The notes: generated from the sequence alone by a model not told the origin. Positions 11,307 to 22,092 are shown, counted from the stretch's first letter. The stretch is DNA of 64,000 nucleotides from Skeletonema tropicum (GCA_037178625.1 CM074130.1:1736001-1800000); one strand, 5' to 3'. Program-made: numbers and translations.

Positions 11307-11899
11307 TTTATTTTGACGATAGGATTTGCTCCTCCCAACGTATGATGCGGCAGGATGTCTATTCACTATTCCAATCTGTTTGAAAGCCTGACTGCATGCA
11401 ACTTGCTTGATGCTATGCAGCACTTTTTCATGGCTGTGGTGATGTGATGGGATTTTTGGAGTTGGTGGTGGTGATTTTTGATTCCCGCCACAATTGTGGC
11501 GGGAATTGCCTCCTGTAAATCCGAAATCGCAAAATCGCTTCTTAGGGGTGCCGGATAGCGGGCGCTTTTCATGGTATGTTGTGGCAGCGCCCACGTGGGC
11601 CCCACAGCTATGCAAAATCGGGTATAAATGAGCTACAAATATCCAAAAAGTACAGTAATATCGACCATAAATCCCCAACATTCTCCTGTCAAGCTTCTCC
11701 TTAAACCATGGTGAGTTATGGGCACACCCACTTGCCCGCTATCCCGGTTTGCCTAAAATCGCCCATCGCCCAATCGTGCGGTGTTCATCATGATCATGAT
11801 CATATTTTTGTGGGGGAACTATAGCCACCGTCAACAACATCCATCAGTAGTAGCAGCAGCAGCAGCAGCGACCAATAACACTAACCACCGCCCGCCAAG
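11307..11899. other. Divergent promoter interval between WDR75 and the RGG protein
   Basis: 593 bp separate the two start codons, transcribed outward in both directions. The interval contains the E2F-like palindrome at 11481-11506, an ATGATCATGATCAT palindrome near 11790, and a CAG repeat (11850s) in the presumed 5' UTR of the plus-strand gene. No additional gene is supported. Confidence 0.6.
11481..11506. promoter_or_regulatory. Perfect 26-bp palindrome with two opposed E2F-type sites
   Basis: ATTCCCGCCACAA is followed directly by its reverse complement TTGTGGCGGGAAT. Each half contains TTCCCGCC/GGCGGGAA, the core bound by E2F/DP factors. It lies in the intergenic space between two head-to-head genes, 175 bp from the WDR75 ATG. 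Binding is inferred from the core only. Confidence 0.6.
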
Positions 11900-13473
11900 A
11901 TGAGCAATAATATTGACATCATAGCCTCACGTAAATTAACCGAGAGCGAAACAGCCACATTACGAAGCATCCTAAAATCACAGCTCAACATTAAAGCGGG
12001 AGATGCACAAGATGAAGAGGATGCCGGTGATTTGTTGGACTATGCGTTCGCCATGATTGCCAATGGAAGGAGTGTTGGTTGTGTGACGGATGAGGTGAGT
12101 GTCTTACATGTCTGTATGTTGTTAGTGGAGTATTCCCTTTTTATACATCACAACATGACTCAATACATTTATATTAATTGATGAATAATAATTATCAGCT
12201 CAAAAGCATGGAGTTGGAAGTTTGTTCGGCTAAATCAGCACAAAATCTAGGTCGTTGTCTTTCCAAATTTCTGCAGGACTTGGACAATGAATCTAGTGGG
12301 CAGCAGTCGTCACAGCCATCATCATCATCATCCGAAGCAGCAACAACACCCAAAAAGGAACCTAAAGTAATGAATGCGCTAACTAGCTCTGGTGCATTGG
12401 GCTCGTCAAGAGAACGAAAAAGCAGTAATCATGATTCCGGCAAACATAATAATAATAACAACAACAATAATAGAAATGATGGGAGAAGAGATGGCAGCAC
12501 AAAGCAGCAACAACAACGATCTGTCCATGGAGCTGCCTTTGATCGGTTGAGAAACAACACGTCAAATAATAATCATCAACGCAATAACAACAACAGCAGC
12601 AGGACGCAACATCAATCATCTGATAATAGGGGAAGGGGAGGATCGCAGAATAGATCGCCGATGAATCAATCTCGTGGAGGACAACAGAATCATCATGATA
12701 GAGGAAATGATAATAACAGAAGAGGGCGTGATGATTGGGGAGGAAGAGGAGGAGGAGGGAGGGGAGGTAGAGGTCATGGTGGTGGACGAGGAGGAGAATC
12801 GCGTGGTAATGGTGGTGGTAGAGGAGGTGGGGGAAGACAGAACAACATGAGTGGGAAACGTAGGCAGAGGGAGGAAGATGATTTTGTTCCCGTGTCTGCT
12901 ATGGACCGTGGCTTACAATCTAGTAGAACAGGTGGTGATGAGTCCATGCGTCAGGGAAGGGGTGGCGGGCGAAATCATGGGGACATACAGCAAAACCGCG
13001 GAGACAAACGTGCTCGACACGAACAACAGTCAAATGATAATGACTATACTCAGCAAGCGGATGATAATTGGGGCTCCAACCATTGGCAAGATGGCAGAGG
13101 AGGTAGAGGAGGGCGATTTTCCAGAGGAGGAGGAGGAGGAGGACGCTTTGGTGGAAGGGGCCGAGGACGCTTCTCGAATACGTTTTATCCCAACAAACAA
13201 CAAAACGTTGAACAAGAAGGAGGTGGAGATGGCGGCGAGGCAGCAAATGCCACAACTGAAGCTGCTGCTGTATCGGAATCGCCACTTGTTGCAGGTCATT
13301 TTTCAGGTGGTAGAGGAAGTTTTAGAGGTCGTGGTAGAGGTCGTGGCCGTGGAGGAAGGTTCTTTGACGGAAGAGGAGGCCGGGCAGGTCGAGCAGAGGT
13401 GGCGGAAATGATATCCGCCAAAACTTGGACGCGACCTCGCACAATGGATGAGGGATTGTCAGCTTCTAGATAA
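11900..13473 (+). CDS. RGG-rich RNA-binding protein with PWI/Nab2-like N-terminus
   Basis: Exons 11900-12094 and 12199-13473 (GTGAGT...TATCAG) encode 489 residues. The first ~110 residues are a helical domain (LLDYAFAMIANGRSVGCVTDE then LKSMELEVCSAKSAQNLGRCLSKFLQDL) that resembles the PWI-like fold at the start of Nab2/ZC3H14-type mRNA factors; this is a pattern match only. The rest is low complexity: Asn/Gln-rich, then long RGG/GRGG arrays (from about residue 235) ending in a GRGRGRGRGGRFFDGRGG block. Such arrays bind RNA and are usually arginine-methylated. A conserved-looking C-terminal tail (AKTWTRPRTMDEG) closes the protein. It is likely a nuclear or granule mRNP protein. The DNA is rich in GGA/GGT repeats, so length may vary between strains. 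Confidence 0.7.
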
Positions 13474-14270
13474 AGTAAGACTATTTATAGAAGCAGTTGA
13501 AATCTAATATCAGACTGAGTATGATTAGATCATCTTCTTCAGCTTTTCTTTCGAAGAGGTTACCAGATGCCTTCAAGCTGCGTTGCCCTGCGTCCATATT
13601 ATATATGCCGCTGTTACATGCTATTAACGCGGCCCATGCCCCCTAAATCCTAACGGGTTAAGGGGGCGGCCTACCCGATTTCAAGGGGATTCCCCCTCCT
13701 TTTCCCCCTCCAAGAAACCGGGGGGAGGCTGTAGCAAATTTTATATGGAGGTGGTTTTTGTATTGGGACTCCGTGGATGTGAACCCTCCTGGGAAATTTT
13801 ATTAGGTGATTTGTCTCCGAGATTTTTTTTTGCTTTTTGTTAGGGTTAACCCTAATTTTTTTTTGGCTGCCGAAAACCAATCCTAACCCAACCCTCCCTG
13901 TAAAATCCAGCCCTACGCCTTTGGCATCATGAAAAACAATTACTACACCATAATAACACCCTAATAAGACCCTCCCGAGTCCAGCCCTATGCCTACGGCG
14001 TGGTGTGTGTCCAGATTGTTGGTTTGTGTGGGTCCCAGAGATTGAGGAGTCCCAATACAAAAACCACCTCCATATAAGGTTTTCCGATTCTCCCGTGATT
14101 TCGTTCTAAACCTAGCCGAAGTCGGGCTAAAAGGACCTTTTGCAGCTCAATTTAGACGATTTGTCTCCAGCGAGCCACCCCGATTTCAGGGGGTGCCCCC
14201 GGTTCCCCCTTATCCGAACTACACCAAAAACCAAACCAAAAGCAATCTAGATAATCAAAACAAATGCACC
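13474..14270. other. Intergenic interval with GC-clamp hairpins around a MITE-like element
   Basis: Apart from the element at 13741-14077 it holds a short stem GCCCCCTAA...TTAAGGGGGC near 13638-13670 and two direct, imperfect copies of a CCCGATTTCA(A/G)GGGG block at 13674 and 14180 that bracket the element. GATTTGTCTCC also occurs twice (13807, 14158). I see no gene here; the 129-codon minus frame inside is a by-product of the repeat. Confidence 0.6.
13741..14077. mobile_element. 337-bp MITE-like element with 32-bp perfect terminal inverted repeats
   Basis: The left end (13741-13772) begins TTATATGGAGGTGGTTTTTG and runs to GGGACTCC. The right end (14046-14077) is its exact reverse complement over all 32 bases. 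The interior is non-coding and contains a short direct repeat (TCCAGCCCTA(C/T)GCCT at about 13908 and 13980). No transposase and no clear target-site duplication are visible, so it is called as a non-autonomous element on structure alone. Confidence 0.8.
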
Positions 14271-15531
14271 ATGATCACAACCCCAGGAAGTCCGAAACGA
14301 GGCGCCTTTATTCTCCTAGAAGGTGTTGATAGATGCGGAAAGACGACGCAAGTCTCTCTGCTCACTCGTCATCTTCTGAATCTGAGCCTCGCCACAGTGG
14401 CGTATCGATTTCCCGATCGTACGACACAAGGTGAGTGATAGCATTGGGGATAGGTTTCATGTCATCAATATTTATTATTGCAAGCAGCCCTCACATTTTC
14501 TTCTCTTCGTGTTTATTGATTTCAAAAAGTCGGCGGATTGATAAATGGTTATCTGCAGTCATCTGCGGAAGTTGGTGGCGTAGATGATCGTGCTATCCAC
14601 TTGCTTTTCAGTGCCAACCGATGGGAAGCTGCTCCCAAATTGGTTGACACTCTGGCTCAGGGATCACATATTGTCTGCGATAGGTATGCCTACAGTGGTG
14701 TAGCGTTTACAAGCGCCAAACGCGAGGAAGATCGTTCGTCAATGTCGGGTGGTGAGCTGACGTTGGACTGGTGTATGTGCCCAGATATTGGCCTGCCAGC
14801 TCCCGATGCTGTTATCTTTTTGGATTTGGAGCAGGATGAAGCTGAAAAAAGAGGAGGGTGAGTCTTGATAGTTTGATATACAATGATTGGATGCAGCTGG
14901 AAGATTGCTACTAGCTTTTGAGCAGCTCCATCTCATTGAGCAGATGCTAGCGTGCCCACCTCGAAAGCAAAGCACACGTGTTCATAACACTTTTTCTTCA
15001 AACACGAAAGCATGTTCTTCATTTGCCTGGTTCGATAAAGCAAATTCGCAACCAAGACAGTTACGGGACAAACATTTCATAACATGTTTGATACAATTTC
15101 ACTCACTTGTTTATTGGCCAAACTTTTCACAGGTATGGAGGTGAAAGGTATGAAAAGAAAGAGCTGCAGATGCGCGTACGATCACGCTTTGCGGAATTGC
15201 AGCGTCTTGATGAAAAGGATGGAAGAGTTCCTTGGCATGTTGTCGGTAAGTTGTTGTGTATGAAGATAAAATGCAAATTCGTCATTCGTCATGGTCATAT
15301 ATTTCTGACTTGTGTCGCTTGCGATCTTTGTTACCATTTGCCACAATCTTCCTCTCCTCATCATTCATACAAGATGCGTCAAAAAGTATTGAGGAAGTGC
15401 ACCAGGAACTCGTATCCATCGTCACAACTACAATTGACCGGGTTCAGACGGAGTCATCTCCGTTGCAAAGAATGTGGGCTGAAGGGGAATACGAGCTGCC
15501 TGAACCGAATGATGAAAAGAAGGAAGACTGA
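14271..15531 (+). CDS. Thymidylate kinase
   Basis: Phosphorylates dTMP to dTDP in the dTTP pathway. Four exons, 14271-14430, 14530-14857, 15133-15245 and 15374-15531, encode 252 residues. Each junction is GT-AG and in frame. The P-loop reads LEGVDRCGKTTQ and is followed by RFPDRTT, the base-binding segment. HLLFSANRWE and CDRYAYSGVAF (the DRY-S motif) lie in exon 2. The LID region is GYGGERYE, and the exon 4 tail is charged. The chosen ATG (GCACCATGATC) is the closest to the domain; an in-frame ATG at 14193 would add 26 residues reading through the repeat-rich upstream sequence. Eukaryotic enzymes are usually 210-215 residues, so the extra length is in the C-terminal tail and a short insert after the DRY motif. 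Confidence 0.92.
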
Positions 15532-15619
15532 TCGATCGATCTTAAGATACAACTTGTACTGGATGAATTTATGGAGAATGTGTTGAACCTATTTACGATT
15601 TATAAGATTTGTCTACGCA

Positions 15620-17611
15620 TCATTTACATTCTACCGGCATCTTCTTTTTCTCTTGTTCCGAATCGCTGACTTCAGATTCGTGAGGGATAGTTTCACTGGA
15701 GGTGATCGCATCATCATCTCGTTCATCGTAAACATCTGCATTTATCTCACTTTTCTCAGCCTTGGCTGTTGGTGTGCTTGATTTCTTTGATTTTGGAGTA
15801 GGTTGACTCTCTCTAAACAGAGAGCCAATGTATTTTAGAATCCAGCCATAATAGAATCCACTCAAACTCATCATTAAATTCAGGGAGAAGAACGGATCCA
15901 CAGGCAGTGGCCATGCTGAACTGAAACCGAGGGCTCCACTATGTTGATTATAGAATGAAGACAACGCAGAATCCTTAGAAGATCTCATTGCGGCAGACTT
16001 TGAAGATGCACTACCTGAATTCTTTGTGCTCTCGCCTGATCCGAACATTTTTGCCTTGAATTGTTGCATCTCACGAATCCTCCGATTTCTCTCTTCACCC
16101 AGCTGCTGCCAGAATAAAATCGTAGGCAAACAAGTCAAGACGAAATTGCATCGATATTCATATCCACGCTCTTTGGACACTCTCCACGACACACATACTC
16201 CGACACGTTGTTGTATGGTGGAGCTGTACTCAATGGAGTAGGGGCGATGAAAGGTAGGAACCTCATTCCCGAACAATGTTAGAAGCTTCTTTCGAGTTGA
16301 TTTGGGAGCAGCGCCTCCTCTAGGACTCTCCACCACAGTATTTGCAGAAATGGGCACTTCATTGACTGAATTTACGTCTGTGGTATTGCTCAATTCAATA
16401 AAACTTTCCATTTTGATATCTGCGCTGTCAATTGATTCTTTTGTCTCTTTGTTCTCGTGTGCGATACTAATCAAAGAGTCTGCTATTTTCTTGTCCTGTT
16501 TTTCATAATCAGTCCTACCAGCTAACGCTGTAATTGTCTGCATTGCACCAACACTCAGTCTCCACGGTGAAAATAGTATCCAAACCAATGCCTCGACTAC
16601 GCTTCTTGTCAATGCCGAAAAAACAGCCAAGCTCCATTGTACTTTCCACACTGCACCTCCGATGACGTATTTGATTGCCTCTACCGGCAAACTTGCATTC
16701 AAAAAGGTGGCGATTATCCACGGATAACCAAAGTAGGTACTCGTCGATATGTATGGCCACGCCTTGTGTTGATCGTAAAAGTCAAAATTTGACGAAAGAG
16801 GGAGTCGAATGGCAGTACCAAATGATCTCATAAATAGAAGCGATTTGTAAAAGGACCATCCAAATCCTTTAAAATTGTATTGTTGTTGTATTGTCTGAAA
16901 TAAACTTGTATCACGACGTGATCTTGCAACTTGTGCCTTCTTCTGTTGTTGTTGCATCGTTTTCCTCTTCTTCTGCTGCTGCTTGGCACTGCTCTTGTTG
17001 AGTATGACATTACTACCACTACTTATCCTTCGTAGTTCACGTACCCAACGTCGTCTTCTTCTACCAAGTCCATCATATTTGCCTACGTAGTATTCCCAAC
17101 CGAAGCCATCTCTGGTTTCTCCAGCCATATCAATTTTCCATTCTCCGTTGAAGAGGTAATTTCTCGGTGGTGTGCATGACTGAGGATCAACTGAGAGATG
17201 GCGAATGAAAGGAATGCATAAAAAGTTTCAGCTTGTTTGCATGCTGAAAAGTAATGATGTTGTAAAAAATGCAATCATTTGGACACGTTACATCAATATA
17301 TACTTACGAGAAGTAGAATCACGTCCTCCACCTCCTGTTATCGGAGATTGCGTAAACCGCGTCGATGCCCATCGATCTGTCGAGGGGTTGTATATTTCAT
17401 GCTCGTACAGCTCATATAAAAAGGTAACGGCAGAGGATGATTGCAGCCGTGGAGCTGTATTGCTTCTCCTTTCATCATCATCAGTCGTAGTAGCAGCAGA
17501 TGTGTATTGATTATTATTCGTCGAAGGCAAACGTGTTGGAGGCGACGATGAGACTTGGTGTGCAATTAGAAATAATAGCACACACAAAAATACGTAGCGC
17601 ATTAGCAGCAT
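15620..17611 (-). CDS. Dysferlin-domain (peroxin-like) membrane protein with signal peptide
   Basis: Exons 17611-17308 and 17190-15620 (GTAAGT...TCTCAG) encode 624 residues. A cleavable-looking signal peptide (MRYVFLCVLLFLIAHQVSS) is followed by the N-terminal dysferlin motif (ELYEHEIYNPSTDRW). After the splice comes the C-terminal half (FNGEWKID...GFGWEYYVGKY, then WVRELRR). DysF pairs occur in yeast peroxins Pex23/30-type and in ferlins, where they shape or contact membranes. Beyond them lie two or three membrane stretches (WIIATFLNASLPVEA; VVEALVWILF) and a second conserved-looking block (VCVSWRVSKERGYEYRCNFVLTCLPTILFW). The tail is Ser/Lys-rich. The signal peptide suggests entry at the ER; the role is otherwise unknown. 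Poly-Gln/Lys stretches separate the domains. Confidence 0.72.
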
Positions 17612-18016
17612 GTGTGATAATATTATATGCAGTCGAGCGCAATGACTGTTCGCCGAACTACTGTAAACTACAAAATGTAATATTCTATCCTCTCGACAAT
17701 GTAATTTCACCTCCTCTTTCCATGAAAAGTTGGCAACGAGGGTTGAGAGAAAGGCTAGCTGCAGAGATGAAGATGAAAATGGTAGTCTATGAAGAATCTA
17801 TCTCTCCCCTTCAATTGTTATCATCGTTGTATCTCATCTGCTGTGGACGGAGTTGGAATTTGAAATGAAAGAACTGACACTTTGGCGGGAGTCAAACTGT
17901 TACAATGTTACCAATGATGTTACCCGTGTGTAACAAAAACACGCCTCACGCCTTCACATAACAACACACGCACAATACACCACCCACCATACTCCTTGTG
18001 ACTGCTCCTTGTGACC
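17612..18016. other. Divergent promoter interval
   Basis: Separates the DysF gene (minus) from the CPBP protease gene (plus). A plus-strand frame of 122 codons crosses it from the antisense of the DysF exon and is judged spurious. No motif was recognised with confidence. Confidence 0.5.
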
Positions 18017-19036
18017 ATGCTGCTTCGTAGGCAGGCTTTCGTCAAGGCGCTGCTGCTGGCAGCTACAGCCCTTTGTCCGTCATTAGATCACGCGCTTGCG
18101 TTTTCACATCAACATGTTGTGACAGTGAGGCCCTCTCCGCACAAAGCATTGAATCGCCTAGAAATCAACCCTCACTCGACGCATCCCAACGTGGGCTCAA
18201 AGAATATTCCGATCCATTATTCGAGAAGAAAATCTCTAGCCCTCGCTTCATCATCCGAAAATGCTGATGCTATAGACACAGGCAGCACTTCATCGTCAAC
18301 AACAACTTTGAAACAAGACATATACAACGTTGCCACATTGATAGGGGCTCAATCACTACTCATCCCCATCGCCATTTTTATTGCACAATTTGCCAATCTT
18401 CCCAATATTGGATTGGGATCTCAATTCCAACTCGGATCTGGTGTAGTAGCTGACGGCTTACGGTGGACACTCCCTTTGTTTGGAGTGGCCGGATTGCTCC
18501 GCATAGTCGAACCATACTCGAATGCTCTGAAAGATGTAACAAAAGCGACACAACGGAGTGTGTTGAGTGTGTTGGGATCGACTCGCCGACCATTCTTTGC
18601 GTTGTTGGTTAGTTGTATATTAGGTGCTGTAGCTGGTATTGGAGAAGAGTGGTTATTTCGTGGTGTATTCCAACACGCATTGGCGGACAAATTTGGATCG
18701 TCGGGTGTTTCTTTGGCAGTGTCTGGACTTGTCTTTGGGTTATTGCATGCGGTTACACCTGTGTATGCTTTGCTTGCGGGTGCGGCATCGGTCTTCTTTG
18801 GTTATCTGTACATTATTACTAACAATCTGGCTGTGCCAATGATTACGCATGCAGTATACGATGTCTTTGCGTTAATGTGGGCACATTGGTCGGTTACCGC
18901 ATTAGAGCAAGAAGAGATGGATGCTATTTTGTTAGATTATCCTGGAGCACCTGTCTTGAGCGCAAATAAGTACAAAGAGGGACATTTAGATGTAAGTGAT
19001 GATGAAGATGATAGCCCCAAAGTCTATAATTCTTAA
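18017..19036 (+). CDS. CPBP (CAAX/Abi) family intramembrane metalloprotease, plastid presequence
   Basis: Single exon, 339 residues from the ATG at 18017 (GTGACCATGC). The N-terminus is a signal peptide ending in HALAFSHQ, with Phe at +1, the diatom plastid-import signature; a basic Ser/Thr-rich transit region follows. The protease core shows the family motifs: GEEWLFRGVF (EExxxR), FGLLHA (FxxxH) and HAVYD (HxxxD), embedded in at least five membrane segments. In plants CPBP members such as SCO4/BCM-type proteins act in chloroplast membranes. The acidic C-terminus (DVSDDEDDSP) is stroma- or lumen-facing. Whether it cleaves prenylated substrates cannot be judged. Confidence 0.87.
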   Translation: MLLRRQAFVKALLLAATALCPSLDHALAFSHQHVVTVRPSPHKALNRLEINPHSTHPNVGSKNIPIHYSRRKSLALASSSENADAIDTGSTSSSTTTLKQDIYNVATLIGAQSLLIPIAIFIAQFANLPNIGLGSQFQLGSGVVADGLRWTLPLFGVAGLLRIVEPYSNALKDVTKATQRSVLSVLGSTRRPFFALLVSCILGAVAGIGEEWLFRGVFQHALADKFGSSGVSLAVSGLVFGLLHAVTPVYALLAGAASVFFGYLYIITNNLAVPMITHAVYDVFALMWAHWSVTALEQEEMDAILLDYPGAPVLSANKYKEGHLDVSDDEDDSPKVYNS

Positions 19037-19148
19037 CCCATCAGTATGTTATCTGTGTCAACTATGTACATCAAACCCCTTTTCAATGCGCATCATCTTT
19101 TTAGCCATATGTACAAAAACCCACAATACAGTTGCGAGATCAATATCT

Positions 19149-20726
19149 TTATCCCCCGATTAAAGTCATTGGACGATTATCCGCCGCCTTCGCAATATTA
19201 TCTGCACTTCCGTGTCCACCTAGCGCAAACGTTTTTCTCTGTACAGCCGCATGAATTACCCGACTCAAATCATCTTCTTGCTGCCTCGGGTCATCACTTG
19301 GACTTTGTCTCATGATGTCTTTTAAGGAGACTTCTTTTTCATTTGATCCAAACAAACAAGTTTTGATCTTTCCATCAGCAGTGATTCGAAGGCGATTGCA
19401 TGTCGAACAGAAATGCTCACTCATGGAAGTGATGAAACCTATTCGTGTGGCAGAATCTTGTTGGGAAACCCTCCACCACTTGGTGGTGTCGTTTGGCCCG
19501 TCAGCGATGCGTTCCAGAGGCAGTCCCCCATTTGTTATTTTGTCCATCATGTCTTGATAGCTCACAAACCGTTTTCTACTCCAAGCATTGTCATTAAAGG
19601 GCATCCATTCGATGAACCGCATATCCACTTCACCACCAAACGTGTCAGTCGCCATATTTACAAAATCCACTAGTTCATCATCGTTAAAGTTGTTCATTAC
19701 AACACAGTTGATTTTCACTCTGGATCCACCTGTTCCATTGGGACCTGTCCTTACATGCCCATATCGATTTTGAAAGGCGCTGATGGAATCTCCAATTGCC
19801 CGCATCACCTTGTCCAAACCATTCCTTCGAGTGATTTCCTGGAATCGGTCACTTGAGAGAGTATCCAAGCTGATATTGATTCCTGTCAATCCAGCATCGA
19901 CCAGGTCATGAACATGTCGAGATAGAGAGATTCCATTGGTGGTGATCCCAACCAAATTGCTGGATGTAGCGTTGGACTTTTGGAGCTCCTCTGAAATGGA
20001 ATGTACCAACGGCACCAGGTCTTTCCTCAGCAAAGGCTCGCCTCCAGTTAGCCTCACTTTGTCAACTCCATTCTTTACAAATAGTGTGACTAGACGCATG
20101 ATCTCATCATTAGTCAACAGATTAGATGATGGACTGAGCGGAACACCCTCTGGCGGCATGCAATATTGGCATCGGAGATTGCATCTTTCTGAGAGTGAAA
20201 TTCGCAGATAATTGTGGTGTCTGCCATGAGTATCAGTCAGTATACTATTATTGTCGATATCTGTGCTATAGTCTATCATCGGTTTGGTGCTTTCAGCAAC
20301 TTGCATATCACTGAACTTCTGCTGCTGCTTTTGATGTTGCTCCTGCTGTCGTTTCTCGTGACGCAACTGCTCGCGTAGTGCTTGCAGTCGAGGCATTCTA
20401 ACATCATTCTTATGTATTAGTTTTGATATGGATTGCTGCTCATATTCAGAATCTTCAAAAGAGTCATAGTCTCTGGCAACAGCAGTAGAAAATTGTTGCT
20501 TTCTGTACAGTGAGTGAGTCCGTGAGAATTGACCATCAAATGCCGATGAAGGTGCTGCCTCCTGAGAGTTATTCATAGATGTTGCTTGAGAGAGCAAGCT
20601 GGTTTCTGTACATTTATCTAATGCATTATTGGATGATGAGGCTATCAAACGGTATGAATTGGAACTTTTGATCAGTTTCCGATAAACATTACGTTGAACA
20701 CATCTCGTTGTAAGTAGTAGAACCAT
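19149..20726 (-). CDS. CNX2: GTP 3',8-cyclase, molybdenum cofactor step 1 (CNX2/MOCS1A/MoaA)
   Basis: Single exon, 525 residues. A long basic, Gln-rich N-terminus of about 170 residues is consistent with mitochondrial import, where the eukaryotic enzyme works. The radical-SAM cluster motif is ERCNLRCQYC, followed by RLTGGEPLLR and the GTTNG-equivalent GITTNGI. The C-terminal [4Fe-4S] site is CSTCNRLRIT...KTCLFG. The protein ends in LIGG, the terminal Gly-Gly required in MoaA/MOCS1A. It converts GTP to 3',8-cyclo-dihydro-GTP, the precursor of cPMP. A later enzyme of the pathway, the MogA domain, is encoded 8 kb away at 28563. Confidence 0.96.
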   Translation of the reverse strand: MVLLLTTRCVQRNVYRKLIKSSNSYRLIASSSNNALDKCTETSLLSQATSMNNSQEAAPSSAFDGQFSRTHSLYRKQQFSTAVARDYDSFEDSEYEQQSISKLIHKNDVRMPRLQALREQLRHEKRQQEQHQKQQQKFSDMQVAESTKPMIDYSTDIDNNSILTDTHGRHHNYLRISLSERCNLRCQYCMPPEGVPLSPSSNLLTNDEIMRLVTLFVKNGVDKVRLTGGEPLLRKDLVPLVHSISEELQKSNATSSNLVGITTNGISLSRHVHDLVDAGLTGINISLDTLSSDRFQEITRRNGLDKVMRAIGDSISAFQNRYGHVRTGPNGTGGSRVKINCVVMNNFNDDELVDFVNMATDTFGGEVDMRFIEWMPFNDNAWSRKRFVSYQDMMDKITNGGLPLERIADGPNDTTKWWRVSQQDSATRIGFITSMSEHFCSTCNRLRITADGKIKTCLFGSNEKEVSLKDIMRQSPSDDPRQQEDDLSRVIHAAVQRKTFALGGHGSADNIAKAADNRPMTLIGG

Positions 20727-21011
20727 AGTGTAGATAGTTTCAAGTTGTTAAGCTCTAATGCAACATATGATTCACTGGAGAGCAAATGATAATGATACTA
20801 GCCAGCTCTATTTACGAAGAAGTGCGTGCGTATCGATGGTGTGGAAGCAGGAAGTTGACATTTTAGTTGGGAATTGGAAGGAGTTTGATAGGTTCCGGAA
20901 GAGGAAAGTTGGAAGGAGGAGCATTCCTGGAGCATTCTTCGTGGTGATGGTTGCTGGTGGGCACAGCGTGGTGAGTGGTGAGAGAGTTTTGATGACGTCA
21001 AACCGGTACAG

Positions 21012-21201
21012 GGACCTACCGCGAACTATACCCCCCTTGGGTATAAAAATTTTGGCTAGACTGCTGCAGGTGGGTATAATATTCGCTTCTAATTCCCTAG
21101 TAACTACTAGTAAAAACGAGGAGGTTGATAAATATTTTGGCTAGGCTGGATTTGGAGGGTGGGTATATAAGCCGAGTAGGTGGATAGTTCGCGGTAGGTC
21201 C
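21012..21201. mobile_element. 190-bp MITE-like element, copy A, 17-bp perfect TIRs
   Basis: Begins GGACCTACCGCGAACTA and ends with its exact reverse complement. The interior shares several blocks with copy B at 32133-32341: TAAAAATTTTGGCTAG, CTAATTCCCTAGTAACTACTAG, TTGGCTAGGCTG and AAGCCGAGTAGG. The terminal arms differ between the copies, but each copy's two arms remain complementary. Confidence 0.85.
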
Positions 21202-21308
21202 ATAAGTATTGAGGAAAAGGTATCTGGAGTCTGGAGATGTCGTTCTTGCCTTTCGCGCAAGTAAGATTGTCGACTGCAAACTTCTCGGTCCGGCAATATA
21301 ATGCTACC

Positions 21309-21799
21309 GTACGGCTGGGTTCAAATAGCACCATGTAAACTGGGGGACCACTTTTCAACATGTTCTCGTAGGAATATTTTCTTGCCTTTTTTACCGTTCC
21401 ATGGGCCAGCATCAGTACTATGGAACGGTAACTCAGGAAAACTTTTTTCATGCATTTCTGACTATGAAAAGTGGTCCCCCGATTTTTTTTATCATATTGA
21501 AGCATTTGTGGGAATCACCAGTTTTAGGAATTAGATGAGACAGATCGAGTACCGGGTCCAAAATCCAATTAATTCCTACGTACAATAGTTTTCTTCGAGA
21601 AAGTCATCACTCAAAAAATGAGCTAAACCATGGTAAAATACCCTCTCCTACGGCCGCCAATAACACCACAACTACTAGTCTTACAGGCCCGGACGAAACA
21701 GATATCACATCCTGTTGGTCCATAGGATCTCATTGATACCTCACTCGTTGTCTAATTCCCAGATTTCAATTCAAAAGTGCTATTTGAACCCAGCCGTAC
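21309..21799. repeat. 491-bp inverted-repeat structure with a nested hairpin
   Basis: GTACGGCTGGGTTCAAATAG(CAC) at 21309-21331 is perfectly inverted at 21777-21799 (23 bp). Inside, GGGGGACCACTTTTCA (21342-21357) is inverted at 21465-21480, with a further ACCGTTCCAT/ATGGAACGGT pair between those arms. The DNA could therefore fold as a stem within a stem. No ORF of note. It may be a degenerate mobile element or a nested insertion. Confidence 0.75.
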
Positions 21800-22092
21800 A
21801 GTACCATACATAATGTGTATTCCTTTCACTTGGTCGCAGCATAACAATACTTCTATCTGGTAACCGAAACGAAGCTACATTTGAAGCTGATTGGAACTTG
21901 GGATCAAATGTCTGCAGCTGCAGCTGGGAGACAATTGGAGTGAACCTCCCAACTTTCACTTTCTGAAGAAGAAAATGAGGTTGTAGTCATGAAGGTCTAA
22001 GAAGAAGAGGCATTCTATATGTCAAGAAATAATTGTGACAGTGATTGCTGCAATGAGCTATCGCATTTGTATCTGCCTACATCGTTATCGTT

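Larger units (their letters stand above)
20727..22092. other. Repeat-rich intergenic interval of 1.37 kb
   Basis: No gene is supported. It contains the 190-bp inverted-repeat element at 21012-21201 and the 491-bp inverted-repeat structure at 21309-21799; the remainder is unstructured. Minus-strand frames of 60-132 codons here run through the repeats and share no domain features. Confidence 0.6.

Noticed and set aside
13671..14060. 129-codon minus frame
   Set aside because: Lies inside the MITE-like element and its repeats; composition follows the repeat, not a protein.
21309..21331. GGGTTCAAATAGCACC considered as a tRNA T-arm
   Set aside because: No acceptor stem or anticodon arm can be placed around it; it is the arm of a long inverted repeat.
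21107..21505. 132-codon minus frame crossing repeats
   Set aside because: Runs through the 190-bp element and nested hairpin; no domain and no consistent start context.
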